Part shown: positions 48,201-61,400 of the stretch, piece after piece
Layout: the number at the start of each line of letters is the position of its first letter
How positions within the stretch are numbered: the first letter of the stretch is position 1
Assembly: GCF_030867145.1 (NCBI RefSeq)
Contig: NC_134419.1
Coordinates: 72,349,403-72,413,402 of the forward strand
DNA length: 64,000 nucleotides
Source of the DNA: Opisthocomus hoazin
Taxonomy: Eukaryota > Chordata > Aves > Opisthocomiformes > Opisthocomidae
Direction: 5' to 3'
Notes under the pieces: generated by a model
What the model was told of the DNA's origin: nothing
What the model saw: only the letters and a program-made list of their open reading frames with translations
Databases searched by the model: none
Position numbers and translations under genes: made by a program

Positions 48201-51200
48201 AGTTGCCCAGCAGCAGTGCTGGGTGGAGTAGGGCACCGATGCTCACAGCTACTTCTGGCAGGGTACCTGCACCTGCAATTCTTCTGAGGTAGAGCAATTT
48301 TACTTTTTTTTCAATTACCTATTACAATCTGTGTTGCATTAAAGCAATGTCATTGTGTCTATCTGTAGTCAGCTAAAAAAAGATTGGCACGTAGCTGCTC
48401 AAATACACTGCTCTGTTGTTTTACATGGTTCTAATAAAAGCTCTAAGTATTGGAAAATTTCTGTGTCTTTATAAAGTTAAATTTAATAAAACAAGATTTC
48501 TGCTGTAGACACTTCTAAGTATATTATCCGAGCTCTTTCTTACATTACTGAAAACACCTTAAACTCTGGGAATCCATGAACTTATTTGTGATAACTAGCC
48601 TTTTTCTCCAGGTTTTATTCAATGCAGTTGGAGGCATTACTTTTTCTTTCTTTTTTTTTTTTGATAGACTAAACTTGTTATCGATAATGGGGAATTAAAG
48701 CACAAAGAAATAACTGTGTTGTATATGATCTTCTTTTTAACTTAAAGTCAGGCAAATAAAGGCAACACAAAGGAAAATAATATATTCATTATTTTAATTT
48801 TAAGAGTCTCCCTTCCTTAAGCACCCCCCAAATAATAATAATTTTGTTTTGAAGTCCTCAGCTGGAGCAAATCAGCATTGCCCTAGGAAGTTCACTGTTA
48901 AATACTTTTCATTTGGGTTTCTTTTGTTATGGTAATGCAACTGTTGCCTACAAAAGACCTGTTTCATGCTGTTCTCATTTCTATTGTGAAACTCGGTCAG
49001 ATTGCTCGAGTAAGTGTTTGGGAGGGAGGGGAGGGCAGGGGCTGCACAGTCGGTCTCCACAAAGCATTTCAAGTTTGCATTTTCTACCTGTTGAGCCAGC
49101 GACATTCCCTAGAGCATCAATTCATTGCAAAAGCAAGATTCAAACCTTACGTTTGATGCTCCAAGGATTGCAACGAGGCTTTTGACGAGGAATGATGCAT
49201 CCCAATAACGCGGCAAGGGTTGCACCAGTATCTCTCCTCGAATGGTAACAGGAAGGAAGAACTAACCTGGGAGCATCTTTTCGCAGGACTTCGGGACTTT
49301 GTGGCTTGCAATCATTTGCGGAGTTACAAGTATTACTCTGACAGTATTATCTACCCGGATGGATTCCTAGGCTATTCTTGTGCTTCATACAATGTTTTTG
49401 AAACAGTAAGTATTTCTTAGCACCTCAGAATAGACCATATGAAAAATAGTGGCTCTTCTCTAGTCATCTGAAATTCAATTTGCTTATGCTAGTTTGCACC
49501 CAGTGAGTGCATCTTCAAGAGAAGCAAGTGTCTGACATCCAGAAGTATTATAGCTCGTGCAGCTGACATGGGTCAAAGTAGGAAAAGGCAGTAAGAAAAC
49601 AGGGACATCCCTGGTTCTACGCTGATGGGACAGCCCTGAGGTACTACTGGAGCTGATGTGGCTTCCCAAGCCTTCTCTGCTGCATCAAATCGGGGAGAGG
49701 TAAGGAGAGCCTGTCCCTGTAATCACCAAATGTATTTATCAAACAACAGCAGTGAGTGGAATCCCACACTGTAGCAGGTGAGCTTAAAAATACTTAAGCT
49801 TAACACAGCTTAAATGTCTTCTTTTCAAAACAATAAGAAGTAAAATAATATGTGATGACCTGATGGGGTCAGTCCATGATCAAAGTACTTTGGTGACTTA
49901 CAATGGCCTCAGGGACAAAGCACAATGGTTTATGGACCAAGGTCAGGAGGCTCTTCTCTGTCCCAGACTGGGAGATAGGGAACAAGAGCCTAAGAGTAGC
50001 AGGGAGGTAACCGGCTCATCATATCCTCCACGCAGCACAGACAGAGGTATAAACTTACACAGTGCTTAGATTGACCTTTACACATTAATCATAGAATCAT
50101 AGAAAGTTTTGGGTCGGAAGGGACCCCTAGAGGTCATCTAGTCCAACCGTCCTGCAGCGAGCGGGGACACCGTTAACTAGATCAGGTTGTTCAGAGCCCT
50201 GTCCAACCTGGTCTTGAATGTTTCCAGGGATGGGGCCTCCACTGCCTCTCTGGGCAACCCGTTCCAGTGTTTTCACCACATTCTGGGCAGGTGATAGAGA
50301 TCACAATTCTCGGATCACTTTGGGACAAGATGACTACCTGCTTCTGCCACCATAGTAGAAAGCTGCTTTTATGACAAAAATTAATGTTGTTTTCAAGAAA
50401 AAGCCTTTCTTGACACAACCTGAAGGTATAGGGAGACATCATTCTTTCTCCTCAGTTTGTGGGAAGGAAACCTCCTTCTCCCTGCTCCAGTTCAAAACTA
50501 CTCAAGTATGTCACTGATGTGGCTGGATTGAGCTACATGGCATGAGAAAAAACATAGTCCCCTGAAAAAACAGTGCCTTTGAGAAAGTTGGCTAGCTTCT
50601 AAGGTCTTTCTCAAGTCACAGAAAGGGTCACTGGAAATTTGTTGTTGCTGTGATACAGGGCCAGTTAGGTGGATAAGTTAAAAATAAGTCCTATGACTAT
50701 TTTTTTTTTCTTGGCCGGCTGAATAATTTTATTAATAGATGCATTTTCTTTCACTAGGGAAGCTGTTTCCCATGCCCGCAAGGGGGATGCCCAAATATGG
50801 GTCACTTTGCAGATAAATTCAAAGGGAAAAGTCAATCTGATTTCCTGAAACTTTACCTGAATACTGGCGAGGCCGAGGATTTTGCTCGTGAGTTTCAATT
50901 GCTTCCATTGCTACCTACCCCATGTACACAAACCTTTTTGTTTTCCTGGTTTACAATTAATTTTAACAGATGAATGGACCTCATAGCAGCGCAACAGCTC
51001 TTCAGCCCTTCATGCCCTTTCCTCTTTTGCTCCAATACTAGTGTCAAGTTTTGGGCCTTCCAGTACAAGAAAGATGTTAATGAGCTATAGAGTCTAGTGG
51101 AGGTCACCAAGAAGTTTAGTGGCCTGCACTATGAGGCGCAAGGAGAAAGGAGAGGATAGGCAATGGACACAAGTAGCAGCAAGGGAATTTCTTATTAAAT

Positions 51201-54200
51201 AGTATGAAAATTACCGTCACGATGACAGGGGTCAAATGCAGGAAGATGGGCCCAGAGAAGCTGGTAAATCTCTGTCTTTGGAGACATTCAAAACTCCGCT
51301 TGACAAAAGCCAAGAGCAAGCCGGTCACAGCTGGCCTTGCTTTGAGCAGTGGATGGAGCAGATGACCTCCTTTACAACCTCAGTTGTCCTAAATGTCAGC
51401 TCTCACAAGACTGTTCATCCTTCGCCTTTGTAAACAAGAATTAGAGGAAGAGCTGCTTTTTGTAATTGAGTGTTAAGAGAAAGTTCCCACCTGCAAACAT
51501 GATTTTCCTTGAGCTTCAGCATTTTTTTACCATTCTTCTACACTGCTTATATTCTAGTATGTATCCATATTTATTCCTAACGCCTCCTTCTTTCCAGCTT
51601 CTCTGTGTATAAAAACCTTCATGGTCAAAATGCTGAGGTCTATATTGTGTTTATGGACTAGGTGCTTTTCTTTTGCCCCCGCTTAGAAAGTAACACAAAT
51701 GTCTACCCATTCCTCATGTTGATCTCATCAGGACACAATGACAGATCTGACTCACTGGTGGTTTTTTTGTATTGGTTTTCCGTGGTCAGAACCCAAGGAA
51801 GAACAACGAGCACCAGGATTCATGTGTGAGGGCATTGTGTTGACCCCGCTGAGTCTAGCCAGCCTGTGATGTAGCCTTGAGCTGAAAGCAAAGGGCGGTG
51901 ATCATTTTCTTTTGCTTTGAACTACAGTGTACAGACCCAAAAAAACCCAACACTTGGTCTTTTGAGGACTGTTTCTTCCTGGGTACCATCTAACTTACTA
52001 TATTTCTTTTGTGTAGTTTGGAGGTACAAAGTAACTGTGACCCTCTCTGGAAAGAGGAAAGTAAGAGGATATGTAAATATTGCCCTGTATGGAAGCGGTG
52101 GGAACACAAGGCAGCATCAGATCTTTAAGTAAGTTAAAAATTTAATAGAAAAGAAACGTCTCTTCTGGAATGTTTAATTCATATTTTTAATGAATATTTC
52201 TGTTTAAACTGATCTCGTATAAGAGATCAAATTCTGCTCTCGTTGTAAGTGCAGTGACAGTTCACTCACTCAGGGTTTACGTTTGATAGGAGAAGGCTAG
52301 ACTGGAGGATATTAAAATGTTGGAATTTGGTGTCGCTTGTTTGCTGTCCCGCTGAGGTCTTGCTGGACCTACACTAGCAGAGTTCTGATCTTTTTGTCTT
52401 TCAAAGGCTCATAAAACGTTGCTCTCACAGCTGCTTACAGCTATAGTTACCTCATTATTTACCACACACAAAGCCACTTTTTGTCGCTCGTAAATTTGCC
52501 TACTTATGCTGAAGCTGCCTGCTTGCCTCATGTGGTTGTGTTTATTTGCGTTTTTCTTGTTTCTTTCAACTGAAATATCTGAAATGATGAAAAATATGGA
52601 GACAGTGTTTTGATGTGGGTTTTGGGGTGTTCTTTTTGGTTTTGGTTTATTAACAGCTATGTCACTTCCACCTTTCCAAGAAGGACTTCACACCTTGACG
52701 CTTGGCAGTAGGTGTTTGCTATGATTTGGTCCCAGTTTGCAGGCATTCAGGCATCCACCTGAGATCAGTCTGCCCATACTGAGCATGCTCCAGCACTCTC
52801 TACCTGTTATATGCAGGGCCTGTGCCAATTCAACTGCTGCAAGTGAACATGTTTTTCAATTTTTTCCCCAGCAAATCTTGCTCTAACCAACCAAGCACCA
52901 CTGTGGTTCTGGCAAAGAAACAAAGGCAAAGGGATTTTTTGTCCTGTCTCTCACTACTTCCACTACCAAAAGCCTTTTAATCTGGAGGAGAGTAAACATC
53001 CCCCTCTGAAGGCAGATGAATGAGAAAGTGCAAAGCTAGGGGAAGGAATAAAAATCCTGTCTTTTTCGTGAAGCTTCTTACAAGTGTAGAGGTTTTTTCT
53101 GGGTGATTCTCCTGGGTCCTCTGCTTTTTTTTCCCTTCTCCTGTATCTCTCAGGTCATGTCTACAATAACAGTTCTGCAGTGATAAAGGCATCACACAAA
53201 TGTCTCTTGACTTCATGCAGAAAGGGTAAATTTTAGAAAGTAGCCCTTGACCTTCAGGGCATGAGGGTGGAAGAGGGAAAAGGAAGAGGATCAGAGAAGC
53301 TTTGGCTCATATTCAGTGAGATGTAGTAGCTGAAGCCATTACAAACCTTAGACTGCTGCCATATCCAGCTTGCTGTATTGATGCAACAGGAAATATCTAT
53401 CCAGATTATAAACTATGGTGACCCTAGGGCAGATGCATACTGAACTCAGCTACAGTGCTGCAAGTGTGGGAATCTCTGCCAGAGAGAAGGGCTGACCAGC
53501 TGGTGGATAATCCTTTCAGCCATCCCAAACAGATCCAACATCTGTATCATATAAATCAATTAACATTAAATGAAGTTTCATTTATGAACAAAACCTCCTG
53601 CCTATATAACCAACAGGGAGCAAGCTCTACCTTCTCCACAGGGATTGTCCTGTACCTGGGTCTTCACTGCGAATTGTGACAGCAGCACAGCAGGCCTACC
53701 TGCCTTTGCTTCTTCTGACGAAGACTGATTTGAGATTAATTACTTTGGAAAATTGGCAATAACATTGCTATCATATTAGAAGCTAAATATTGTCTGTCTT
53801 CTTATTTTCTACTCACTTGCTACCACAGCAAATCAGTTGATGGGACTGGTAATCAATATTAAATGCCAGCAAGCCTCACATCCACAGAATGTTATTTTCC
53901 ACAGGGGAACTCTCCAACCAGACAACACTTACACAAACTTCATTGATGCAGAAGTTAACATTGGAACAGTTACAAAGGTTAAGTTTCTTTGGAATAACAA
54001 CTGGATAAATCCAACTTTACCTAAACTAGGAGCTGCAACTGTCACAGTACAATCTGGAGAAGATGGAAAAGAGTACGTATATCCATTGTGAGAATTTTGA
54101 AAGTTATTTGGGAAGATAGGTGACAAAATTATATGTGGGGGGAAAGCATTTTCACAAGAAAAGATATTTAAAGCATTCAAAGGCTCAAGAAAACCTTTTA

Positions 54201-55366
54201 TTTCCTTCCTTTCAAGACACTGTTCATCCATATTTCAGTTCACTACTACTTCAACCCTTTGCCTTAAATAGCTTCAAAGAAAAGCCTGAAATATTTACAG
54301 GCTTCAGAAGAGCAAACTTTCTATATGACCCTTTGGGTGACAAAAATAAGTGCTGGCCTGGATTGTCAGCATCATTCTTGCCAAGCTCCTGCTGTCCACA
54401 AGAATGGGTTATCTGTGTTGGAGCTTGTGTTAGGATGTCTGATTCACTGTCAGCTGGAATCAGCAGAAGTTTTCCGTTGATATTGATGGTCCCTGAGATG
54501 ATGATCAACAAGAGAGAACAGTGATAATAAGCCTACCCTTCCAATGAGCAAGGAGAACACCTGGAAGGTGCGCTTAAAAGGCTAAATCTAAAGTCAAGGG
54601 AAACAGGCTGAAACTGATTTCTATAGACTTCCTGGAATATGGCTGGGATGCTCAGATTGTAGAGGTATGATTTACTGATCGAGCTTTACTCATTTTCTTG
54701 GACTTTTTCACCCTCTCATTTGCTTGTTCATTTACACTGTGTCATCCACCCCGTGGCTGCGTAGCTAGAAGAGCAGATACAGTATATGTTTTAGATACAT
54801 ATATAAATTCATAGTTAAAAGGCCATCACTTAAAAGGTGACACAGGAGATGATAGAAACAGTTTCAAGCAAAGCAAAATGATCACAGCCCAGCAGCATTA
54901 CCTTTCAGCAGAGCTCCTAAGACCAATGGTAGCTCCTATTCACCAAAGCACACTGCTGAAGAAACGTACTTCTGTAGATAGGCACCCACACTTCTATTGA
55001 CTCATGTCCTTCGCACAAGTAGTTGTGATCATCTACATAGTGATCGTAGCACAAAATCTGGAAGAAAAAGAAACTGTAAACCAAAAGGAAGGCAGGCAGT
55101 CAAACAGAATTAATACAGTCCATCAATACTTTCCCCAGCAGTAATATTTCAAACTTAGGAGCTGAAAGTATGCTGTGTTCACCTGTGTCAAATGACAAAT
55201 CAGATTGCCTTCTATTAAAAGAAAAAAACAAAACAAAACCCACTTGTATAATCTCAACAAAAGCTGACAACTCACGTTGCTTGCATTTTTTGTTTTCTTC
55301 AGATTCCATTTCTGTGGTTCTGAGACGGTGAGGGAGGATGTTCTGCAAACTCTTACTGCTTGCTAA
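39202..55366 (+). CDS. PNLIP: Pancreatic triacylglycerol lipase-like gene, complete, 12 coding exons
   Basis: Coding exons: 39202-39250, 39990-40144, 40659-40784, 42981-43115, 44350-44458, 47430-47549, 47790-47909, 49287-49405, 50758-50887, 52017-52128, 53905-54072, 55303-55366. All introns are GT-AG; the joined frame gives 468 residues. A signal peptide ([16 protein letters not shown]) precedes [15 protein letters not shown]. The product would be secreted and hydrolyse dietary triglyceride with colipase. Triad: Ser171 in GHSLG, Asp194 in GLDPAQP, His281 in [11 protein letters not shown]. The lid is Cys255-Cys279 with the classical GIWEG and RDF residues (Trp270, Arg274, Asp275). The PLAT domain starts about residue 355 at RWRYKV and ends [10 protein letters not shown]...TAC. 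Ala and Pro after the catalytic Asp are of the active type, not the inactivating pair of mammalian PNLIPRP1. One N-glycosylation site at Asn84. N-terminal blocks favour PNLIP; some C-terminal blocks (VQSGEDG, IALYGS) resemble PNLIPRP2, so the symbol is about 0.6 sure. Confidence 0.95.
43354..43528 (+). mobile_element. CR1 3' fragment with an 18-bp internal duplication, intron 4
   Basis: This 175-bp sense CR1 tail reads [12 protein letters not shown]...[11 protein letters not shown] then stop, followed by the CCAGAGGTCCCTTCCAACCC block and ATTCTGTG. An 18-bp tandem duplication (43383-43400 and 43401-43418, TCTGGAGATATTCAAA plus 2 nt) adds six codons in frame. Confidence 0.88.
45641..45664. repeat. 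Short CA microsatellite
   Basis: An imperfect (CA)n run with one ATG interruption, about 24 bp, in intron 5 of the PNLIP-like gene. Confidence 0.8.
50087..50282 (-). mobile_element. CR1 3' fragment, intron 8 of the PNLIP-like gene
   Basis: The 3' octamers AATCATAGAATCATAG are followed by GGGTCGGAAGGGACCCCTAG and a C-terminal ORF2 remnant to about 50282. Minus orientation, of the same type as 37214-37500. Confidence 0.88.
51045..51395 (+). mobile_element. Degraded CR1-like fragment, intron 9 of the PNLIP-like gene
   Basis: Scattered sense-strand blocks match the CR1 ORF2 tail: 'gtcaagttttgggcc...tacaagaaaga' (the VQFWAP-FKKD region) and 'tctttggagacattcaaa' (the SLEIFK region). Many indels; boundaries approximate. 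Confidence 0.6.
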
Positions 55367-55398
55367 CAGCACGTACAGATGCCCAGACTCTTGCTACC

Positions 55399-55404
55399 AA
55401 TAAA
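55399..55404 (+). terminator. Canonical poly(A) signal AATAAA of the PNLIP-like gene
   Basis: AATAAA lies 33 nt after the TAA stop (55364-55366), giving a 3' UTR of only about 50-60 nt, as is usual for pancreatic lipases. Confidence 0.88.
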
Positions 55405-58400
55405 AGCTTTTCATGTGTAAAACACTGGGGTCTGCAGTCACTGCAGTTCTGACACTGGTGATGTGTGTTGGGGGCTTTTTTGCTGGTTTGGGAAGGGGGG
55501 TGGAGCAGATTTAAGTGTGTGGATACCTCTCTATAGAAACAGAAATTTTAGGAGTGAACGAGCCAAAGCCCCTTGAAAAATTCCCCTGATTTCAGCCTGT
55601 TTGAAACTAATTTCAGACAAGAGGAGGAAAGGCAGCAGGTAACAGAATCTGGATAGTGGTTCCTGGGCAGTACCAAGAGAAAGCAGATCTGCTTGTGAGT
55701 AGGAGAGGAGAGGATTAGGGAAGCTCATGGTCTTAATCAAGCTGAAGGCTAAACCCAGAATTAGTGTGAGATAAAGATGAAACAGAGACAGGAGGGCGAG
55801 TGGTTACAAAATGAGGACAGAAGTTTAGTTCTAATTACCTGCAAGAGATGGAACAGGGAATATCATGGAAAACTGGTAATGTGTTTTGGTGTATTAGTGC
55901 TGAACTAAGCTTGTACTGTAGGAGCTGGGCAGAATTAATTTGAGAAAGCTGCATAGCAAATTTCCAATGTTAGTGAAGTTTCACTAAAGTGCTTATAATC
56001 AGAACAATCACCAAAGCGTCCTGAAATCCCATATGCTGGCCCTCAGCCTTGGACAAAACTGCCAGATGATGTGGTCGTAACAGATAATGCAACAAGAGAG
56101 TCACTTCTGTCCCTGCTTTTCGATAAACGCATTCCGCTGAAGGGTGGTTAGTTCACAAATTCATTTCTGTCCCTACAGAATGCTCTCTCAGTTCCCTCAG
56201 CCCACTGCTGGAGAAGCAGGCTGCGGCTCCTCTCCTCCCAAAGGAACACCATCCTCCAGGAAAATCCCACAGAACTGCTGAGGACTGGAGATCCCCTGCT
56301 CCCTGGGACCTTTTCTCTTCAGCAGGTTCTCTTGAGGTTCCCCAAGCTGGGGCACTCCACTCTTTCTGCCTCTCCGCGTGACCTTTCTTCCCCTAAAACG
56401 TGTTGTCCTGAAGGACATCAATCCTCTAGCAATGCTTCAGATTCTCCTTCCAGTGGTGGAGGTTGAAACCAATTTATTCTGTGTTGGAGCGCTGCTCTTC
56501 TAATACAGAAGCAAAAGCCATTTAATTAATTCAGTACATTCTGCCAGCCCTCAGAGGGTGACGGGAGGGAGAGCAGGCTATAAAGAGCAGAAAAAGAACC
56601 ATCACCACTGAAGACTGGCACCTATAGGCATGCTCTGAGCTGGAACAAGTTCCTTGTGTGAAAATCAGGCTGTTCCTTGGTTTAACCCGACTGCAGAGAA
56701 TATCCCCCAGCAATTTCAGCTTTAATCAGAGATGCGCAGGCTTGCTTTTAGGTTTAAAACGCCTCTAAACTGCACTTGTGCTTCTTGCCCAGACTAAAAG
56801 GCACTGCCCAATTGTGCTGCCCCAGGAGCATAGTATGAACCAAATTTTTACCTGCGTAATCACTGTTTCCCGAGTTCCTGAAACCTTGCCCTAGGGAGGA
56901 TAATAGGGAATAAACATATGAATTAGTAAAGGCAACGTCCCTTGATGTGCTGTCATAGATGTGTGGGCTATCAAAATGTTAAGCCAATGTCTTGTCCAGC
57001 TTCTCTCAAGAGCGAAAACCAAGTGTTTTTCACCCTGTTGATACTACTCGTGTCTTCCCCTCATTAAATTACTTCCCTCCCTGTGCAGCTCCTCACGGCA
57101 GCAGCAAGCGCACAGCGGAGTAGTTTGCTTTGCGTGTTTTCTTCCCAGCCTGCGCTGTCCATGAGGGATACAGGCTAACATTCGTTTTGGCTCCAGTTTT
57201 TCATTCGTGTCATCCAGTCCCAGGAGGAACACGCATTTCCTCTCCAGGGAGACAAATGGGCACAGACACAGGAGCTGGCATCTGGTGTCGGGTCTCCACG
57301 CACACCGTGTCCCCTTGACATCGCCTGCTTCCTTCTGCCTTGACTATTTGTCTCTCTGGAATTTGGCTTCCTGATCTCAGTACCTCCCGCTGAGGAAACC
57401 TCAACAGGGCTATTAACTTCCTAACACCGCAGCAGAGTTTCTCCTTTGTCTTTTGTTCCCTTACCTTAGTAGGAGCAGGTTCTTGCCTACACAATTGTTT
57501 TGACAGTCGTGATATTCTCGGCATTATCCGGTGCCATAGCCACTTCAGCAGCCCATGTAATTTTAACAAACACCTAACAGAATGAAGACGACAAAGTTGA
57601 CAATAGCATAATAAAAAATCTCCTTTTAATAATGAACTGGAGCTGCCGTCATCTTGTTTCAGCAGAGTAAAATCTCTCCCCCCCCCCGAACACTTTACAA
57701 AGCTATTACATAAAATGCAATGTTAAATGAACAACAAATTACTTTCCCTTTAGCTAGCTTTTAATGCTAATGGTGCTATTTATTCCTGACCTTTTGAAAT
57801 ATTAGATTTTTTAAATGACAACATAAAAAGAATTCTTGTTTGAAAACGCAAGCGACTTTAAACCACATGTTATTACTTGTAAGTATAGCATGCACATGCA
57901 TCATTCATTTCAGTGTCCCATTTATGGCTAATTGGTATATATTTCAGTTGACATATATTGTTCTCCTGCAAACGTGTCAAATTCCTTAACGATGTCGGTG
58001 ACAAAAGCATAGTGCTTGAGATATATAAATTATGCTCTTTACCATATAATCATTCTTATCTATTGGGAATGCTATTTGTGACAAATCATGTTCAAAAATA
58101 CACACTAAATTGATTATTTTTTTAAGCTTTAATATCACACCATTCATGGCAACTCTTTGATTGAATCTTTAAATGTAGAAATGTTTTGATTTTTATCTGC
58201 ATCATTTTGTAGCTTTTGAAAAGCTCACTTTATTTATTAAAGGAAGAGTAGCACAGTGCAGATCTTAAAATGTATCTTTTGTTATCAGCATAAAAAAACA
58301 AATGGGCTATAATTGTGGATATGGAATGAGTAATTTGGTGAACAACGCTTTGTGCTGCAGTTTAGGTTTTATAATTCCTGCCAGAAATTACTATTATTTT

Positions 58401-61400
58401 GTTGGTGGGCAGCATTGCAATCAGAATTTTAAATATGGGAGCAACTCAGGCCACGTATTTTCATTACATTTTAGATTGCCATGTGCAATGTATTTCTCTG
58501 CTATATTACAAATCATCTCAGAACAACTGGAAAAAATTGAAGATTTCATGTGACTAATTATTACTGAGATATAGTGGTGCTCATTTTTGTCTTTAGACAA
58601 TGCTGTCTATAGTCATTACTTTGCTCCATAAATCCGTAGGATAATGAGGTTCTATCGTTCAAGAAATATTTGAGCGTATCTTAATTTGGCATTGATGGAT
58701 TCCACTTCCTGAACCTCTCAAGTTTTTTTTAATCTAGTTTGTCATATTAGAGCTTTCATCACCTAGCCGCAGCTGACAGTGTTTATGTACGCATATTTAT
58801 TTCCATACCTTCCTGGGATGCGTCCTCAGAGGTTGCAAACAGGAATTTTATGATGTTACGGCTGAAGGCTATTTTGCTCTTAATTTGAGTGTAAATCACA
58901 AGCTATTTTGCCACACCCTCATACTTTAGGAATATATAGTCTATGTGGTTGTATTTAATTGTGAAAAAACAAGGTGAAACTTGTTAACATCTTTTTCTTT
59001 TAAAAATTGGAAACAGTTTCTTTCACAAAAAATATATTTACGTGAACAAAATACTGTCTTTTGCCAAAAAAATATATAATACGTTCAGATACCCATTTTT
59101 TCCTCTGCAAACTCTCTCAAATTTGAGGACAATGAAAGGGTAGAATGTATCAGCATTTTTAATCCGTCAGAATAGAAGGCTTCAGCAGGGGGCAGAGGTA
59201 GAAAGGAGCAGGTCAACGTGATGCTCCCACAGCCCTAAATGAAAAAATACTAATAGTGGCCTGCTTGCCACTTACTTCTGAATTGTGCCTGTATACAAAC
59301 AGAAATAAGAAGCAAAGTACTCTTTAAATTAGTCTAAATGTTGTATTCAATTACACAATAACAACTGAGTGGCTACTACACTTGGTAGCATATTGCAGAC
59401 ATACATTTACACGAAACCCAAAGACAAAAGTTGCATTCAAGTCCCTCTTTGTGCTATGGCCCATATAATTACCGTTGCAGTACATATCCTATGGAAAATC
59501 TTACCTTTAATTGCATTAAGTGGATAATTGCTTCCCATCAAACCAATTAGGGAGGTGAAGGGGAAAAAAAAAAGGGAATCTAAACCTCCAAAGCAATGCA
59601 CTTTTTTGCATAATCATTCACATTATTGTAATTTTGCATATAATTTTAGATAAACATAAGCGTTACTTGATGTCATTAAAAATAACAACAATGAACAATA
59701 CTGGTGGCTTGTGTGCCTCAGTCTGGGGCGTGCAGCTTCAGAGTTTGGATTCCCCTGGGAATGCTGATTATCCTCTTTGGAAAGCGAGGTCTCCCGTGAG
59801 AGCGGTACCATTTCTCACTCAGAAGTGGTTCTTCATGGAGAAGGAGTTAGTCACCACCTTAATTATGTGGGATGCAAAACACACACTGAGCATGTATGTG
59901 TCTTGCCTGAGATGATGGAAGAGCGGAAGCCATCCCGTCCTCCTCTGAACACCGAGCGCTGCGTTTGCTGGCCTCCGCCTGACTAGGGCTACAGAAACTT
60001 CCAAAGGACCTGCTTAAAAATAAACCCAAATTCTTGTTTTAGACTGACAACCTCTTCCTTGCAGCCCTTAATTCCTTAGTCAAATGCCAACCATCTCTCA
60101 TTTGATGAGGGAACAAAAATCAACAGGGGTAAAGCATGAAAGAGGTTCCCCACCAACTTCAGCTCTCACCAAGGCTGCTGTCAGCCCCTCGGGAAGGCCT
60201 GTGGCCTCACGATGTTCATGACATGAACTCACGTCTCTCTCCAACTTTTCTCATCTCCCCTTTGCTTGAAGTTTGGAAACCAGTGCCTTCTGGCCATTTG
60301 ATACCCCTGCAGAGACACAATAAATTCAGCAGGGAGTCAGAGAGGAGGATGTGTTTTCTCCCCTTCAACCTCAGTATGCAATCATCCATCTCCAAACCCA
60401 CGTCTCCCATGGAATGCGGGAGGAAGAGTCTGGGAAAGGAGGTTTCTCCACCTCATTAAAGAGTGATTGTAGATCCTTAAGCCTTGACTTTAATTTAAAA
60501 AGGAGTCAAAAAGTCTTGACTGCGTCATGAAAATCAGCCTCTCGGTTCCTCCCCTGAACCTGAATTACAAGCCCTCTCCCAGACATCGAAGGGCAGCTCA
60601 CAGCAGCAATGTGCCATTCCTCGCTGGGTCTGAAGGGATGGCGACATGGCACCAGAAAAGGGCATATTTTTGTTGCAAAGGACAATTGCAGGTGATTAAC
60701 AATTTCTTTTTAACCAAGGAAAACGTTAGAAGTGAAAAGTGACTGCACTAAAGAATAATTCTTCTTTTGACCCACAGAGAAAGAGGTGCCTAATGAAAAT
60801 ATATGATCACGGACAGTGTGAAGATAACTGTCTGATCAGATAATGGAATTGTTTTCAGTGATAAGAATGAATCCATTACTAATGCAAATAACGATAATAA
60901 TTATAATTTGCAATACAGTAAAAATCACCTAGTCTACCTCCTCCTCTGACAGGAGACTGTATAATAAATTATAGGCTGAGAAAAAAAAATTCAAAGGGAT
61001 AAAGGTTAAAAGATTAAAAAAAATTCCGAAACTTAAATGCTTAACAGGGAAGTCAAGACCTGAAAGCAGAAATTGGTGCTATTAAATAAAGCAGTTGTGA
61101 AGAATGAGATATTATGGAATTGATTAACAAACCAGAAACCAAGCGTTTCCTCATATCGCTACTTCTTGTCACAGATTTCAATAATTTTGAAAGAACAAAA
61201 AAGTAAGAGTTGGCGTATAACAAGAAAATTAATTATTTAAATGTAGGTGAATATGCTAATAGTACTCTAGGAAGATGAATATAACTTAAGAAACAAAAAT
61301 CCCCCAGAAGGGTTCAATAAATTTGAGGCATTTCACCAGCTGTTTTTGTTCTGCTTTGGTATGGGAAACAGGTCCAGCTGGCCTCTCGCTCCCAAGCAGG

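Larger units (their letters stand above)
39251..55302 (+). other. Introns of the PNLIP-like gene
   Basis: Introns are about 739, 514, 2196, 1234, 2971, 240, 1377, 1352, 1129, 1776 and 1230 nt. CR1 pieces lie in introns 4, 8 and 9 and are listed separately. Intron 5 contains a short CA repeat and a 143-codon minus-strand frame (46243-46674) without family resemblance. The remaining intron sequence shows nothing I can name. Confidence 0.8.

Noticed and set aside
57210-57569. 119-codon minus-strand frame in the right flank
   Set aside because: Basic composition but no recognisable domain or exon borders; chance cannot be excluded.
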